A stretch of DNA of 64,000 bases from Micromonospora sp. HM5-17 (GCF_003762835.1 NZ_RJWA01000014.1:16750-80749), one strand, 5' to 3'; shown: positions 37,545 to 47,771, counted from the first letter of the stretch. Translations and numbers: made by a program. Notes: a model not told the origin generated them from the sequence alone.

Positions 37545-39653
37545 GTGCGTACCAACCCGCACCGCAGCACTCTCGACCACCTGACCCGTACCCGCAACCT
37601 CGGCATCCTCGCCCACGTCGACGCCGGCAAGACCACGATCACCGAACGGATCCTGTACGTCACCGGCGCCACCCACCGGCGGGGCGAGGTGCACGACGGC
37701 ACCACGGTCACCGACTTCGACCCCCAGGAGCGCAGCCGGGGCATCACCATCTTCGCCGCCGCCGTCAGTTGTACCTGGGACGACCACCGGATCAACCTGA
37801 TCGACACCCCGGGCCACGTCGACTTCGCCGACGAGGTCGAACGGGCGCTGCGGGTGCTCGACGGGGCGATCGCCGTCTTCGACGGGGTCGCCGGGGTCGA
37901 ACCGCAGAGCGAGTCGGTGTGGCGGCAGGCCGACCGGCACGGCGTTCCCCGGATCGCGTTCGTCAACAAGCTGGATCGGGCCGGCGCCGACCTGGACGCG
38001 GCGGTCCGGTCGATCCGGGACCGGCTCGGTGCCGTCCCGCTGGTGGTGCAGCTACCCATCGGCCGGGAGGACGGGTTCACCGGGGTGGTGGACCTGGTCG
38101 GCCTCCGGTCACTGGTCTGGCCCGAGGGCCAGGAGGCGTGTCAGGAGGGACCGGTGCCGGCGGAGCTGTGGGCCGAGGCGGTACGGCGACGCCGGGCGCT
38201 GGAGGAGGCGGTGGCCGAACTGCACCCGGCCGCGCTGGAGGAGTTCTGCGACCGGGGCGAGGTCAGCACGCCGACGCTGGTCGAGGCGCTGCGCGAGCTG
38301 ACCCGTACCAATGCCGGAGTGGTGGTCCTCTGCGGCTCCGCGTACCGCAACCGGGGCATCGAGCCGCTGCTGGACGCGGTCGTCGCGTACCTGCCGTCGC
38401 CGGTGGACGTGCCCGCGGTGCGGGGCAGCTGGCACGGGGCCGAACTCCGTCGCCCCGCCGACCCGGCCGCGCCCTTCGCGGCCCTGGTGTTCAAGGTCAT
38501 CGTCACCCCGACGGGACGGCTGACGTACCTGCGGGTCTACTCCGGCACGGTCCGGAGGGGAGAGTCGGTGCGGGACGCCGGCTCGGGGCGGACCGAACGG
38601 ATCGCCCGGATCCTGCGGGTTCAGGCCGACCGGCACACCGGGGTCGACCAGGCGACGGCCGGGGACATCGTGGCCGTGGTCGGGCCAAAGGCCGCCCGGG
38701 CCGGGGCGACGCTCTGTGCCCCGGACGCGCCGCTGGTGTTCGAGCCGCCGGTCGTGGCCGAGCCGGTGGTCTCGGTGGCGGTCGAGGCCCGCCACAACAC
38801 CGAGACGGAGCGGCTGGCCTCGGCACTGGCCCGGCTGGTCGAGGAGGATCCGTCGCTGGCACTGCGGACCGACGCCGAGACCGGCCAGACGGTGCTCTCC
38901 GGGCTCGGTGAACTGCACCTGGAGGTGGCGGTGGAGCGGATCCGCCGCGTCCACGGGCTGGCGGTCAGGGTCGGACGGCCGCAGGTGGCGTACCGGGAGA
39001 CCGTCGTACGCGGGGTCTCCGGAGTGCTGTACCGGCACGTCAAGCAGGACGGCGGCGCCGGGCAGTTCGCCCACGTCGTCCTGGACGTGGCACCGCTGGC
39101 CGACGACACCGGCGGCATTCGGGAGTACGACGGCGGCGGGCTGGGCTTCGCGTTCGACTCGACCGTCGTCGGCGGCCGGGTGCCGAAGGAGTACGTCCGG
39201 GCGGTGGAGGCCGGCTGCCGGGACGCGCTCGCCGAGGGGCCGCTCGGCGGCCATCCGGTGACCGGGGTGCGGGTCACCCTGACCGACGGCGCGACCCACC
39301 CGAAGGACTCCTCGGAACTCGCGTTCCGGACCGCGGGCCGGCTCGCGCTGCGGGAGGCGCTCCGGGCCTGCCAGCTGGCGCTGCTGGAGCCGGTGGTCGA
39401 GGTCACGGTCACCGTGCCGGATGACGTCGTCGGCGGTGTCCTCGGCGACCTGGTCGCCCGGCGTGGCCGGATCGTCGGCTCGACCATCCGGGGCGGCATG
39501 GTGCTGGTCACCGCGATCGTGCCGCTGGCCGAGCTGTTCGGGTACGCGACCCGGCTACGGAGCCGGAGCCAGGGCCGGGGGACCTTCACCACCCGGCCGG
39601 TCGGGTACGCCCCGGCGCCGGCGGGGCTCGCCGAGACGACGCCTGCCGGGTAG
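37545..39653 (+). CDS. Elongation factor G paralogue (EF-G2 / FusA-like)
   Basis: 702 aa translational GTPase. G1 AHVDAGKT, the RGIT switch, DTPGH, NKLD and a CGSA box are all present in order, followed by domains II to V, including the domain IV segment [20 protein letters not shown] and domain [20 protein letters not shown]. It resembles EF-G ([20 protein letters not shown]) rather than TetM-type ribosome protection proteins. It is not in a str operon, so it is an extra paralogue, perhaps for recycling, translocation under stress, or antibiotic protection. GTG start after AGGAAGG. Confidence 0.9.
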   Translation: MRTNPHRSTLDHLTRTRNLGILAHVDAGKTTITERILYVTGATHRRGEVHDGTTVTDFDPQERSRGITIFAAAVSCTWDDHRINLIDTPGHVDFADEVERALRVLDGAIAVFDGVAGVEPQSESVWRQADRHGVPRIAFVNKLDRAGADLDAAVRSIRDRLGAVPLVVQLPIGREDGFTGVVDLVGLRSLVWPEGQEACQEGPVPAELWAEAVRRRRALEEAVAELHPAALEEFCDRGEVSTPTLVEALRELTRTNAGVVVLCGSAYRNRGIEPLLDAVVAYLPSPVDVPAVRGSWHGAELRRPADPAAPFAALVFKVIVTPTGRLTYLRVYSGTVRRGESVRDAGSGRTERIARILRVQADRHTGVDQATAGDIVAVVGPKAARAGATLCAPDAPLVFEPPVVAEPVVSVAVEARHNTETERLASALARLVEEDPSLALRTDAETGQTVLSGLGELHLEVAVERIRRVHGLAVRVGRPQVAYRETVVRGVSGVLYRHVKQDGGAGQFAHVVLDVAPLADDTGGIREYDGGGLGFAFDSTVVGGRVPKEYVRAVEAGCRDALAEGPLGGHPVTGVRVTLTDGATHPKDSSELAFRTAGRLALREALRACQLALLEPVVEVTVTVPDDVVGGVLGDLVARRGRIVGSTIRGGMVLVTAIVPLAELFGYATRLRSRSQGRGTFTTRPVGYAPAPAGLAETTPAG

Positions 39654-39792
39654 GTCGACCGGGCGGGCCGGGTGCGATCCGCCCGGTCAACCGGGTGGCG
39701 CCGCGCCGGTGGCCGCCGGCCACGGGTCCGGCCGGTTCCGGTCCGCCCGATCATTCGGGCGGCGTTCCGGTCCGGCCGCCGTGGCCTCCGTT

Positions 39793-39831
39793 CCCTCCCG
39801 TCCCGGCCCGGTCCGGGGTGGGACGGGAGGG
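39793..39831. terminator. Bidirectional hairpin terminator
   Basis: A 12-bp perfect stem (39793-39804 with 39820-39831) with a 15-nt loop lies between the ends of the EF-G paralogue and the leftward glycosidase gene. Confidence 0.7.
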
Positions 39832-39862
39832 AGCCGGTCGCGTCCCTACGGGCTCGGATTGC

Positions 39863-41149
39863 TCACCCCAGTCGGGAGAAGACCCCGATGCCGTTCGGTA
39901 CCGGCCGCTCGGCCCCGCCCGACGGGTGGTTGCGGACCTCGACCGCCGGGGCGCCGAGCCGTCGGGTGACCAGCGTCGTCGAGCCGCCGCCGTCGAGGTT
40001 CACCGCGTCGGTCGCGCCGAGGTCGCGCATCATCAGCGCCAGGTCGAGGATGGTGAGTCCCGGGCCCCCGCCGCCGTCGACGGCCAGCAGGTAGAGGCGG
40101 CGGCCGTTGGCGCTGACCCCGGCCGAGGTGCGGACGGCGGCGGTCCGAGCATCGAGCCCGTCCAGTGGCTGGCCGGCCCGCAGGATCGGGAACCCGCCGA
40201 CCGCGAACCGGAACGGGACGTGGACGTTGGGCGCCAGATGGTAGCCGACGTGTACCCGGTCACCGACCTCCAGGTTCCGCAGTGTGGCCGCGCCCCGCTC
40301 CCGGCCGACCAGCACCACGGTGTCCCGGGGGATCGCACCGCTGCCCGGCTCGGTCGCCGTCGCCGTCACCCGGCCGCGACGGATCCGTACCTCGTACGTC
40401 TCGGTGCTGCACGGCGCGCTCCGTTGGGTGTCGGTGCCGCAGGTGGGACGCCGACGCGAGGCGCTGCCCCAGGCGTGGTCGAAGACGCCGATCCCGTCGA
40501 CCGGCAACGCGTACTGGTTGAGGCCGTCGACCTCGAATCCGCCGCCGCGCCCGGTGGTGACCTTGCCCTGCAGGGTTACCCGGGCCAGCCGGCCGACCCG
40601 GTCGACCCCGACGCCGATGACATCCTCGGTCGAGGTGCCGGGCGGCAGCGCCGGCCCGAACCGCTGGCCGGTCGGGACCGCACCCTTCAGGTCCCGGCCG
40701 CCGGCGATCGCCGGACCGACCGACGCCCCGGTCACCTCGACCCCCGGCTGGGTGTTGCTGATGTTGAAGAAGTCGCCGTTGACCGCCGCGATCGCCCGCC
40801 GCTGGTCGGCCTGGGCCGAGATCGGTGCCCGGGCGGCGACGGCGCCGGCGGTGAGCAGGTCCACCGAGACCAGCGGGTTGCGCAGGTCGACCTCGACCAG
40901 GTGCGCGCGGACGGTCCCGCCGGCCGTGTCGCGGGTGAGTTCGCGGTACGTCACGCCGGGCGCGAGCATCTCGACGGCCGGGTCGTGCACCGGGCCCGTC
41001 GCGGCACTCGGGTTCGTGCCGGTGGCCGGGCTCGCCGCGGCGCTCGCGCCGGGGACGGAGACCAGAGTGAGCGTGAGGCCCAGCGCCAGCGACGCCAACG
41101 CGGTACGGGGCCGGCGGAGGAGTCTCGGGACGGCTGTTCGCAATCGCAA
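39863..41149 (-). CDS. Secreted phosphodiester glycosidase family protein (NAGPA domain)
   Basis: 428 aa exported protein. Signal peptide LRRPRTALASLALGLTLTLV ending after GASA. The NAGPA (DUF2233) domain covers the rest: RRAIAAVNGDFFNISN, ELVGVGVDR-like strands, FAVGGFPILRAGQPL, and the C-terminal LYLLAVDGGGGPGLTILDLA and DAVNLDGGGSTTLV with conserved Asp and Gly. Human and bacterial relatives cleave N-acetylglucosamine phosphodiesters, here perhaps in wall teichoic material. TTG at 41149 has GGAGG 5 nt upstream; no ATG or GTG fits the signal peptide. Confidence 0.85.
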   Translation of the reverse strand: MRLRTAVPRLLRRPRTALASLALGLTLTLVSVPGASAAASPATGTNPSAATGPVHDPAVEMLAPGVTYRELTRDTAGGTVRAHLVEVDLRNPLVSVDLLTAGAVAARAPISAQADQRRAIAAVNGDFFNISNTQPGVEVTGASVGPAIAGGRDLKGAVPTGQRFGPALPPGTSTEDVIGVGVDRVGRLARVTLQGKVTTGRGGGFEVDGLNQYALPVDGIGVFDHAWGSASRRRPTCGTDTQRSAPCSTETYEVRIRRGRVTATATEPGSGAIPRDTVVLVGRERGAATLRNLEVGDRVHVGYHLAPNVHVPFRFAVGGFPILRAGQPLDGLDARTAAVRTSAGVSANGRRLYLLAVDGGGGPGLTILDLALMMRDLGATDAVNLDGGGSTTLVTRRLGAPAVEVRNHPSGGAERPVPNGIGVFSRLG

Positions 41150-41255
41150 CGGTGCCTCCGGATCAGACGACAGGGTGGCTACCGGAACCCTCTCGTCAGA
41201 TCCGATCAAGGTCAACAAACAATCGCTGACCGGTGGGTATCCGTCCGTCAGTGGG

Positions 41256-41741
41256 TCAGCCGGCCCGTTCGGTGTCGGGACGGGCCGGCGCGCCGGTCCG
41301 GGCCGCCGGGCCGGGGGACGGGATCCGCATGCGTAGGCGGACCCGGACCCCGGTCGGGCCGCTCTCGAGCTCCATCGAGTCGGCGAGTTCGCTGGCGAGC
41401 CAGAGGCCCATCCCACCGTTGGCCGAGGGCTGCGGACGGGTCCGGGGAAGCGGCAGCCCCGGGGCGAGCCCGAAGCCATGGTCGCGGACCTCGCACACCA
41501 GGTCGCGGTCACGCCAGAGCCGGAGATAGCCCTGGCCGCCGCCATGCCGGACCGCGTTGGTCATCGCCTCGTTGATCGCCGTGACGAAGTCGTCGAGCCG
41601 GTCGCCGTCGAGCCCATTCGCGGAGAGGCACCGGGCCAGCTGGTGGCGTACCCGGGCGATCTGCTCGGAGTCGAAGCGGATGCGCAGCAGGGCGGCGTGC
41701 CGGCCGTCCGTCGGTTGACCGTCCAACGGACCGTCGGTCAT
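41256..41741 (-). CDS. RsbW-like anti-sigma factor / ATP-binding protein
   Basis: 161 aa GHKL ATPase of the serine kinase anti-sigma type. N box NEAMTNAVRHGG, G1 box RDHGFGL, and G2 box NGGMGLWLASELADS are intact. Such proteins hold a sigma factor of the SigB/F group or phosphorylate an STAS antagonist, but no partner gene is adjacent. ATG at 41741 has GGAGG upstream. Confidence 0.85.
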   Translation of the reverse strand: MTDGPLDGQPTDGRHAALLRIRFDSEQIARVRHQLARCLSANGLDGDRLDDFVTAINEAMTNAVRHGGGQGYLRLWRDRDLVCEVRDHGFGLAPGLPLPRTRPQPSANGGMGLWLASELADSMELESGPTGVRVRLRMRIPSPGPAARTGAPARPDTERAG

Positions 41742-41930
41742 GACGCCTCCAAGGGTCACCGGGGGGCGAGGTATCCCGGACGGTACCCCAGCGGAGCCCT
41801 CGCCAACCACGGCGCGAGGGCCGGCTCGGCGGGCCGGCGCTACCGTCACCACGGAGGATTTTACGGCCTATGGGTGATTCGGGGCTGGTTCTCCCCCTGG
41901 ATGCGTCGTTGACCCGCCGTGATCCGGCCG

Positions 41931-42755
41931 TCACGCCCGCCGGCGGGCCCGGGCGAGCCGGTTGCGCACACCGTCGAAGTGCGCGCGGACGGCGGCCGCG
42001 GCCGCCGCCCGGTCGCCGCCGACGACCGCGGTGTGGATGTCCCGGTGCCGGCGGGCGACCTCGTCCGGGCTCTCACTGGGCGGGCCCAGGTCGTCGCGGA
42101 GCTGGTGGAAGACGTCCCAGAACGCGCCGAGCAGCTGACCGACCAGCGGGTTGCCGAGCGGCCGGTAGAGCACGTCGTGGAAGAGCCGGTCGGTCTCCGG
42201 TGAGACCTGGCCGCTCCGGGCCTCGTCCTCCATCCGCTCCAGGACGGCCTCGACCGCGGAGAGGTCGAGGTCCGGGCCGCGGTCGATGAGCTGGCCGACC
42301 AGGCCGACCTCCAGGAGCTCGCGGATCTCGATGAGGTAGCCGAGCTGGTTCCGCTCCTCCTGGAGGCTCATCCGACTGTGGAAGGTGAGCTCGTCGACCA
42401 GCCCGGTCAGGGACATCCGGCCGACGAACATGCCGAAGCCGTGGCGGATCTCCACGATCCCGATCGCCTGGAGCGCCTTGAGCGCCTCCCGGATCGAGTT
42501 ACGGCTGATCCCGAGCTGCTCCATCAGCTCGGTCTCGGTCGGCAGTGGATCGCCGGTGTTGAGGCGGCGGGCCAGGATGATCTCCTTGACCGCCCTCTGG
42601 ACCTCGGCGGCGCGGCTGGGACGCGGGCCGGTGGACCGGTCCGGGTCGGTTCGGCCGGCGCGGGGACGGTCGGAGGTGGTGGTCCGGCCCGCAGGGGTGC
42701 CACGCCGGTCGGCGGCGGCCCGGGTCGGCTCCGGCCGGGAACCGGTGGCGCTCAC
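41931..42755 (-). CDS. GntR/FadR-type transcriptional regulator 1 (FCD domain)
   Basis: 274 aa. A long basic, disordered N terminus (about 50 residues) precedes the winged helix-turn-helix: EVQRAVKEIILARRLNTGDP, LPTETELMEQLGISRNSIRE, ALKALQAIGIVEIRHGFGMF. The FCD ligand domain follows, with a metal site suggested by DRLFHDVLYRPLGN and RRHRDIHTAVVGGD (Asp/His pattern). It shares strong similarity in motif order with regulator 2 at 51 kb, so the pair are paralogues. GTG 42755 is chosen; the longer frame would run over the weak operator at 42803. It diverges from the sialic-acid importer and may be its regulator. Confidence 0.9.
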   Translation of the reverse strand: MSATGSRPEPTRAAADRRGTPAGRTTTSDRPRAGRTDPDRSTGPRPSRAAEVQRAVKEIILARRLNTGDPLPTETELMEQLGISRNSIREALKALQAIGIVEIRHGFGMFVGRMSLTGLVDELTFHSRMSLQEERNQLGYLIEIRELLEVGLVGQLIDRGPDLDLSAVEAVLERMEDEARSGQVSPETDRLFHDVLYRPLGNPLVGQLLGAFWDVFHQLRDDLGPPSESPDEVARRHRDIHTAVVGGDRAAAAAAVRAHFDGVRNRLARARRRA

Positions 42756-42900
42756 GCGGTCGTCCCCGGTGCGCCGGCCCCGGCGGGGGACCCGACGAAG
42801 CCACACATCCTACGACGGTCGTCGTTGGTTCGATCCCTTCTCGGGTGACGCCTCGAGGCCGACGCTCGAAACATCGCTGACATCTCCACGTCATCCTCTC

Positions 42901-42929
42901 TTGACCACGCCAGACCCGGCCTCTAGCCT
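42901..42929 (+). promoter_or_regulatory. Promoter of the importer operon
   Basis: TTGACC at 42901-42906, a 17-bp spacer, TAGCCT at 42924-42929: a near-consensus vegetative promoter, 139 bp before the SBP start. Confidence 0.75.
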
Positions 42930-42944
42930 CCAAGCTTAGCCTCT

Positions 42945-42966
42945 GGACGTGGGACGTAGTACGTCC
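42945..42966. promoter_or_regulatory. Double operator GGACnTnnnAnGTCC at the importer promoter
   Basis: GGACGTAGTACGTCC at 42952-42966 is a perfect 15-bp palindrome. A second, overlapping copy GGACGTGGGACGTAG starts at 42945. Both lie about +9 to +30 from the expected transcription start, where a bound repressor would block initiation or elongation. Confidence 0.75.
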
Positions 42967-43067
42967 AAGGTCATGAGAATCGCTGTGACCCACGACATCC
43001 CCGGGACCGGTCCGCCGTGTGTCCGGCGGCGACCGCCCTGCCAACTTCGACGCCTGTAGGAGGCACC

Positions 43068-44678
43068 GTGAGCGCCCCGCTATCCCGGTCCGGCCTCAGC
43101 CGACGCGATTTCCTGCGCTACAGCGGCACGATCAGTGCGGCGGCGACCATCGCGGCCGCCGTCTCCGCCTGCACGGGTCCGGCCTCGACCAGCTCGGTCG
43201 GTGCCGGCGACGACAAGGATCTGGTCACCGCCGTCATCGGCTACGGCAACGACCAGAGCTGGGACCCGACGATGACCGCCTCGGCCTTCTCCATGGCGGC
43301 CATCAACCACATCTACGAGGCGCTCGTCGAGACCGACCCGATCACCCGCGAGCCGTACCCGGCGCTCGCGACGGCGCTACCGGACCCGGCCGCGGACAGC
43401 TGGCGGTTCACCCTGCGGCCCGGCGCGAAGTGGCACGACGGGCAGCCGGTCACCGTCGACGACGTCCTGTTCACCTTCCAGCGGGTCCTCGACCCGGCCA
43501 CGCTGGTCAGCTCCTTCTTCCGGACCTGGCTCAAGGAGGTCCGGAAGGTCGACGACACCAGCGTCGAGCTCGTCTTCCACTTCCCGTTCCCGGACGCGCT
43601 GCAGCGTCTCTCCATCGCCAAGATCATGCCGAAGCACGTCTTCGGCGTACCGGGCGGCTGGGACGCGGCGAAGGGGGGCAAGGCGGTGGGCTCCGGGCCG
43701 TACCGGCTGACCGCGCACAACCCGAAGTCGAACGACACCTTCGAGGCGTTCGCCGACTACAACGGACCGCGGCCGGCGCAGTTCAAGAGGATGAACTGGC
43801 TCTCCATCGTGGACGCCGCGGCCCGGGTCGCGAAGATCTCGGGCCAGCACGCCGAGGCGCAGATCGCGGACAACATCCCGTACGCCAACATCGAGCAGCT
43901 CCGGTCCTCCGGGCTGACCGTCGAGGGCGGCAAGGGCATGAACCACATGTTCCTGATGTTCAACACCGCCAACAAGCCGTTCGACGACGTCCGGGTGCGC
44001 CAGGCCCTGCTCTACGCGATCGACACCAAGACGATGATCGACGTCGCGCTCAAGGGGCACGGCACGCCCGCCAGCAGCTTCCTGAACGAGCAGAACCCGT
44101 CGTACGCCCGGGCGAAGACCGTCTACGACTACAACCCGGAGAAGGCGAAGCAGCTGCTCGCGGAGGCCGGCGTGACCAACCTGTCGATCACGCTGATGGC
44201 GGTCAACGTCAGCTGGATCGCCGACTGCCTGCCGACCATCGCGAACTCCTGGAACGCGATCGGCGTGAAGACCACGCTCCAGCCGCAGGACACCAGCGCG
44301 CTGTTCACCAAGATGGACCAGTCCCAGGACTACCAGGTGGTGGCGGCCGCCTCCAACCCGAACCAGTTCGGGCTCGACGCCGACCTCATCCTCCGCTACA
44401 ACTACACGCCCGGCGGCACCTGGATGAAGTACACGAAGTGGGACGGCAGCCCGGTCGCCAAGTCCCTCTTCGCGCTGATGGACCAGGCGACCCGGGAGCC
44501 GGACCCGCAGAAGAAGCTGGCGCTGACCCACCAGTACCTGGACATAATCGCCGAGCAGGCGGTGCTCTACCCGGTGGTGCACACCGAACTGATGACCGCC
44601 TGGGACCCGAAGAAGCTCTCCGGGATCCGCGCCCAGGCGTACCCCGGAATCAACCTGCTCCAGGCGAAGCGGCTCTGA
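43068..44678 (+). CDS. ABC transporter substrate-binding protein, SiaE-like (SBP_bac_5), Tat lipoprotein
   Basis: 536 aa. Tat signal SRRDFLRYSG at 11-20 and lipobox VSAC with Cys35, so it is exported folded and anchored in the membrane. The body is a family 5 solute-binding protein: WHDGQPVTVDDVLFTFQRVL, AVGSGPYRLTAHNPKSN, and DDVRVRQALLYAIDTKTMID. Family 5 mostly binds peptides or nickel, but SiaE of Corynebacterium glutamicum, with the same partner set, binds sialic acid, and this cluster holds a sialidase and a NanA-type lyase. GTG start with AGGAGG upstream. Confidence 0.85.
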   Translation: MSAPLSRSGLSRRDFLRYSGTISAAATIAAAVSACTGPASTSSVGAGDDKDLVTAVIGYGNDQSWDPTMTASAFSMAAINHIYEALVETDPITREPYPALATALPDPAADSWRFTLRPGAKWHDGQPVTVDDVLFTFQRVLDPATLVSSFFRTWLKEVRKVDDTSVELVFHFPFPDALQRLSIAKIMPKHVFGVPGGWDAAKGGKAVGSGPYRLTAHNPKSNDTFEAFADYNGPRPAQFKRMNWLSIVDAAARVAKISGQHAEAQIADNIPYANIEQLRSSGLTVEGGKGMNHMFLMFNTANKPFDDVRVRQALLYAIDTKTMIDVALKGHGTPASSFLNEQNPSYARAKTVYDYNPEKAKQLLAEAGVTNLSITLMAVNVSWIADCLPTIANSWNAIGVKTTLQPQDTSALFTKMDQSQDYQVVAAASNPNQFGLDADLILRYNYTPGGTWMKYTKWDGSPVAKSLFALMDQATREPDPQKKLALTHQYLDIIAEQAVLYPVVHTELMTAWDPKKLSGIRAQAYPGINLLQAKRL

Positions 44679-44843
44679 ACCGCCGGTCGGGGCCGGTGCC
44701 ACCGCGCCGGCCACGTCCGGCCCCGACCGGCGGTGCCCGCCCCGCCTCCGGTGGGCCCGCCGGTCGCGTTCCGGCGGGCCCCGCCCGCCATCCTGCTGAC
44801 CATCCCTTCCCGGCCGGGAACCCGACGCCGAGGAGTTCCACCC

Positions 44844-45803
44844 GTGGCAGTCATCGCCAGAATGCTGGTGCGCCGCATACTCATCCTGATCCCGCTCCTG
44901 CTGGGCGTGATCGCATTCGTCTTCATCATCATGCGGTTTTCGCAGAACAAGCCGGAGTACGCCTACTTCCAGGGCGCCAACCCGACCCCGGAGCAGATTC
45001 GCCAGTTCCAGGAGGAGAACGGCCTGCTGGATCCGCTGCCGGTGCGCTACGTACGGTTCGTCGGCGACCTGCTCCAGGGCGACATGGGCACCAGCGTGCT
45101 GACCAAGGCCCCGGTATTGGACTCGGTGCTGACCGCGTTGCCGCTGACCCTGCAGCTCACCTTCCTCGGGCTGCTGATCGGGGTGGTGACCGCCCTGGTG
45201 TTCGGCGTCACCGCCGCACTGTTCCGGGACCGCTGGCCGGACCAGGTGATCCGGGTCGTGTCGCTGGCCGGGGTCGCCTCGCCCTCCTTCTGGCTGGCGC
45301 TGCTGATGATCCAGTGGCTCGCGGTGAAGCACGGGCTCTTCCCGACCGGCGGCTACATCAACCCGGCCGACTCGTTCGGCGGCTGGCTCCGCTCGATGAC
45401 GCTGCCGGCGCTGGCGCTGTCGCTGCCGGTGGCCGCCCAGCTGACCCGGATCATCCGGACCTCGATGGTGGAGGAGCTGGACAAGGACTACGTACGGACC
45501 GCGATCGGCAGCGGCCTGCCACCGATCGTGGTGGTGGGCCGGAACGTCCTGCGTAACGCGTTGATCAACCCGCTGACCGTACTCGGCCTGCGGGTCGGCT
45601 ACCTGCTCGGCGGCGCGGTGGTCATCGAGACGATCTTCGCGCTGCCCGGCATGGGGAAGTTGATGATCGAGGGGGTGACCAACGGTGACCCGGCGGTGGT
45701 GCAGGGGGTGGTCCTCACCATCGCGACCGGATTCGTGGTGGTCAACCTGATCGTCGACATCCTCTATCTCCTGCTCAACCCGAGGCTGAGGAGTGCCGGC
45801 TGA
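44844..45803 (+). CDS. ABC transporter permease (DppB-like; SiaF equivalent)
   Basis: 319 aa inner-membrane permease with six helices. N-terminal MLVRRILILIPLLLGVIAFV, periplasmic loop with NPTPEQIRQFQEENGL, and cytoplasmic EAA-like loop VRTAIGSGLPPIVVVGRNVL followed by ALINPLTVLGLRVGYLLGGA. All are standard for the oligopeptide/nickel class. The GTG at 44844 follows GAGGAG. The next gene starts at its stop codon (TGATG), so the two halves of the pore are translationally coupled. Confidence 0.92.
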   Translation: MAVIARMLVRRILILIPLLLGVIAFVFIIMRFSQNKPEYAYFQGANPTPEQIRQFQEENGLLDPLPVRYVRFVGDLLQGDMGTSVLTKAPVLDSVLTALPLTLQLTFLGLLIGVVTALVFGVTAALFRDRWPDQVIRVVSLAGVASPSFWLALLMIQWLAVKHGLFPTGGYINPADSFGGWLRSMTLPALALSLPVAAQLTRIIRTSMVEELDKDYVRTAIGSGLPPIVVVGRNVLRNALINPLTVLGLRVGYLLGGAVVIETIFALPGMGKLMIEGVTNGDPAVVQGVVLTIATGFVVVNLIVDILYLLLNPRLRSAG

Positions 45804-47770
45804 TGCGACGAGGACTCACCACCCGGCTGTCCCGACCCGGGATCACGTTCCGCCGGCTCCCACCGCTGTCCTGGGTCGCGCTCGGGCTGTTGACCGTGAT
45901 CGCCCTGGGCGCCATCTTCGCGCCGGTGCTCGCGCCACACTCGCCGCTCGAGCAGCAGTTGCACGGCGGCGGCCCGTCGGCCGCGCACTGGATGGGCCTG
46001 GACAGCGCCAACCGGGACATCCTGAGCCGGCTGCTGTACGGCGCCCGCTGGTCGTTGATCATCGGGCTCGGCTCGACCGGGCTGGCCCTGGTGGCGGGGG
46101 CGCTGATCGGCGCCGTCGCCGCCACCTCCCGGCGCTGGGTCGACGAGACCATCATGCGGGTCCTCGACGTGGTGATGGCGTTCCCCGGCATCGCCCTGGC
46201 GGCCGTGCTGGTGGCGGTCTTCGGAGGCGGGATCCCGGTACTGGTCGCCGCGATCGGCTTCGTCTACATGCCCTCGGTCGCCCGGGTGGTCCGGGCCAAC
46301 GTCCTGGCCCAGTACGGCGAGGACTACGTGGCGGCCGAAAAGATCATCGGCGCGCGCACCCCGTACATCGTGGCGAAGCACGTGGCGATCAACTGCGCCG
46401 CGCCGATCCTGGTGTTCTGCACGGTGATGGTCGCCGACGCGATCGTCTTCGAGGCGTCGCTGTCGTTCATCGGCGCCGGGGTGCGGCCCCCGGACCCGTC
46501 CTGGGGCAGCGTCATCTCGGACGGCAAGAACATGGTGCTGCTGGGCGGCTGGTGGGCCACCGTCTTTCCCGGTCTGCTGATCCTGCTGACCGTGCTGGCG
46601 CTCAACATCCTCGCCGAGGGCATCTCCGACGCCTGGGCGGCTCCGGCGGCCCGGCGCCCGGTCGGGGCGAAGAAGGCGGTCGAGGGCGACGCCTGGGAGC
46701 AGGCGGTGCCGGGCTCCGGTGAGGTCACCGAACTGCCGGGGCTGGCCGAGGCGGCCCGCCGGCTGGCCGAACGGGCCCGCCCGGTGCCGGACGGCCCGCC
46801 CGTGCTGAGCGTGCGCAACCTCGCCATCGGCTTCGACGACCGGCACGACGGGGTCGACATCGTGGACGGCATCTCCTTCGACGTACGCCGCGGCGAGGTC
46901 CTGGGGCTGGTCGGAGAGTCGGGCTGCGGCAAGTCGCTCACCGCGCTGACCATCATGGGGCTCCAGCCCCGGGGCGCCCGGGTCCGAGGCGAGATCGAGT
47001 TCGACGGCAAGGACCTGCTCACGCTCTCCCGGTCGGCCCGGCGGCGGCTGCTCGGGCACGACATGGCGATGATCTACCAGGACGCGCTCTCCTCACTCAA
47101 CCCGGCCATGACGATCAGGGCCCAGCTCAAGCAGGTGGTGCGGCGGGGCGGGCGGCGCAGCGCCACCGAGCTGCTGGAACTGGTCGGGCTGGACCCGCGG
47201 CGCACCCTGTCGGCGTACCCCCACGAACTCTCCGGCGGGCAGCGGCAGCGGGTGCTCATCGCGATGGCGCTCTCCCGGGATCCGAAGCTCATCGTCGCCG
47301 ACGAGCCGACCACGGCACTGGACGTCACCGTGCAGGCACAGGTGATCGAGCTGCTGCTGCGGCTGCGGGCCGAACTGGGCTTCGCGCTGATCCTGGTGTC
47401 GCACGACCTGGCGCTGGTCGCCGACGTCACGGACCGGGTCGTGGTGATGTACGGCGGGCAGATTGTCGAGACCGGGGTCACCGCGAGCCTGGTCGGCGCC
47501 CCGGCACACCACTACGCCCGGGGCCTGCTCGGGTCGGTGCTGTCGCTGGAGGCCGGCGCGGCACGGCTCACCCAGATCCGGGGCGTGGTCCCCTCACCGG
47601 CCGACTTCCCGGCCGGATGCCGCTTCGCCGACCGCTGCCCGATGGCGAGCGAGGTCTGCCGTACCAAGACGCCGGCCCTGGTCGGCGAGGTGCACCGGCA
47701 CGCGGTGGCCTGCCACCACCCGGCGCTGGAGATCGCCGCGCCGGCGGCCGTCGGAAGGGAGGCGCGCTGA
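45803..47770 (+). CDS. Fused ABC permease and ATPase (DppC-DppD; SiaG equivalent)
   Basis: 655 aa single chain. Residues 1-285 are a DppC-type permease (six helices, loop VAAEKIIGARTPYIVAKHVA). A linker of about 45 residues leads to an ATPase: Walker A GESGCGKS, LSGGQRQRVLIAMAL, Walker B LIVADEPTTALD, and the C-terminal oligopeptide motif CRFADRCPMASEVC, which binds a 4Fe-4S cluster or zinc in relatives. Permease-ATPase fusions of this kind are known from actinobacterial importers, including SiaG. ATG overlaps the preceding stop by one base. Confidence 0.93.
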   Translation: MRRGLTTRLSRPGITFRRLPPLSWVALGLLTVIALGAIFAPVLAPHSPLEQQLHGGGPSAAHWMGLDSANRDILSRLLYGARWSLIIGLGSTGLALVAGALIGAVAATSRRWVDETIMRVLDVVMAFPGIALAAVLVAVFGGGIPVLVAAIGFVYMPSVARVVRANVLAQYGEDYVAAEKIIGARTPYIVAKHVAINCAAPILVFCTVMVADAIVFEASLSFIGAGVRPPDPSWGSVISDGKNMVLLGGWWATVFPGLLILLTVLALNILAEGISDAWAAPAARRPVGAKKAVEGDAWEQAVPGSGEVTELPGLAEAARRLAERARPVPDGPPVLSVRNLAIGFDDRHDGVDIVDGISFDVRRGEVLGLVGESGCGKSLTALTIMGLQPRGARVRGEIEFDGKDLLTLSRSARRRLLGHDMAMIYQDALSSLNPAMTIRAQLKQVVRRGGRRSATELLELVGLDPRRTLSAYPHELSGGQRQRVLIAMALSRDPKLIVADEPTTALDVTVQAQVIELLLRLRAELGFALILVSHDLALVADVTDRVVVMYGGQIVETGVTASLVGAPAHHYARGLLGSVLSLEAGAARLTQIRGVVPSPADFPAGCRFADRCPMASEVCRTKTPALVGEVHRHAVACHHPALEIAAPAAVGREAR

Positions 47771-47771
47771 C

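Larger units (their letters stand above)
42756..43067. other. Divergent control region, regulator 1 / sialic acid importer
   Basis: 312 bp holding the importer promoter and double operator (listed separately), the importer's AGGAGG at about 43056, and a poor operator match at 42803-42817 near the regulator 1 start. Confidence 0.6.

Noticed and set aside
42803..42817. Further operator copy near regulator 1
   Set aside because: ACACATCCTACGACG-type sequence keeps only some conserved bases; too weak to list as an operator.
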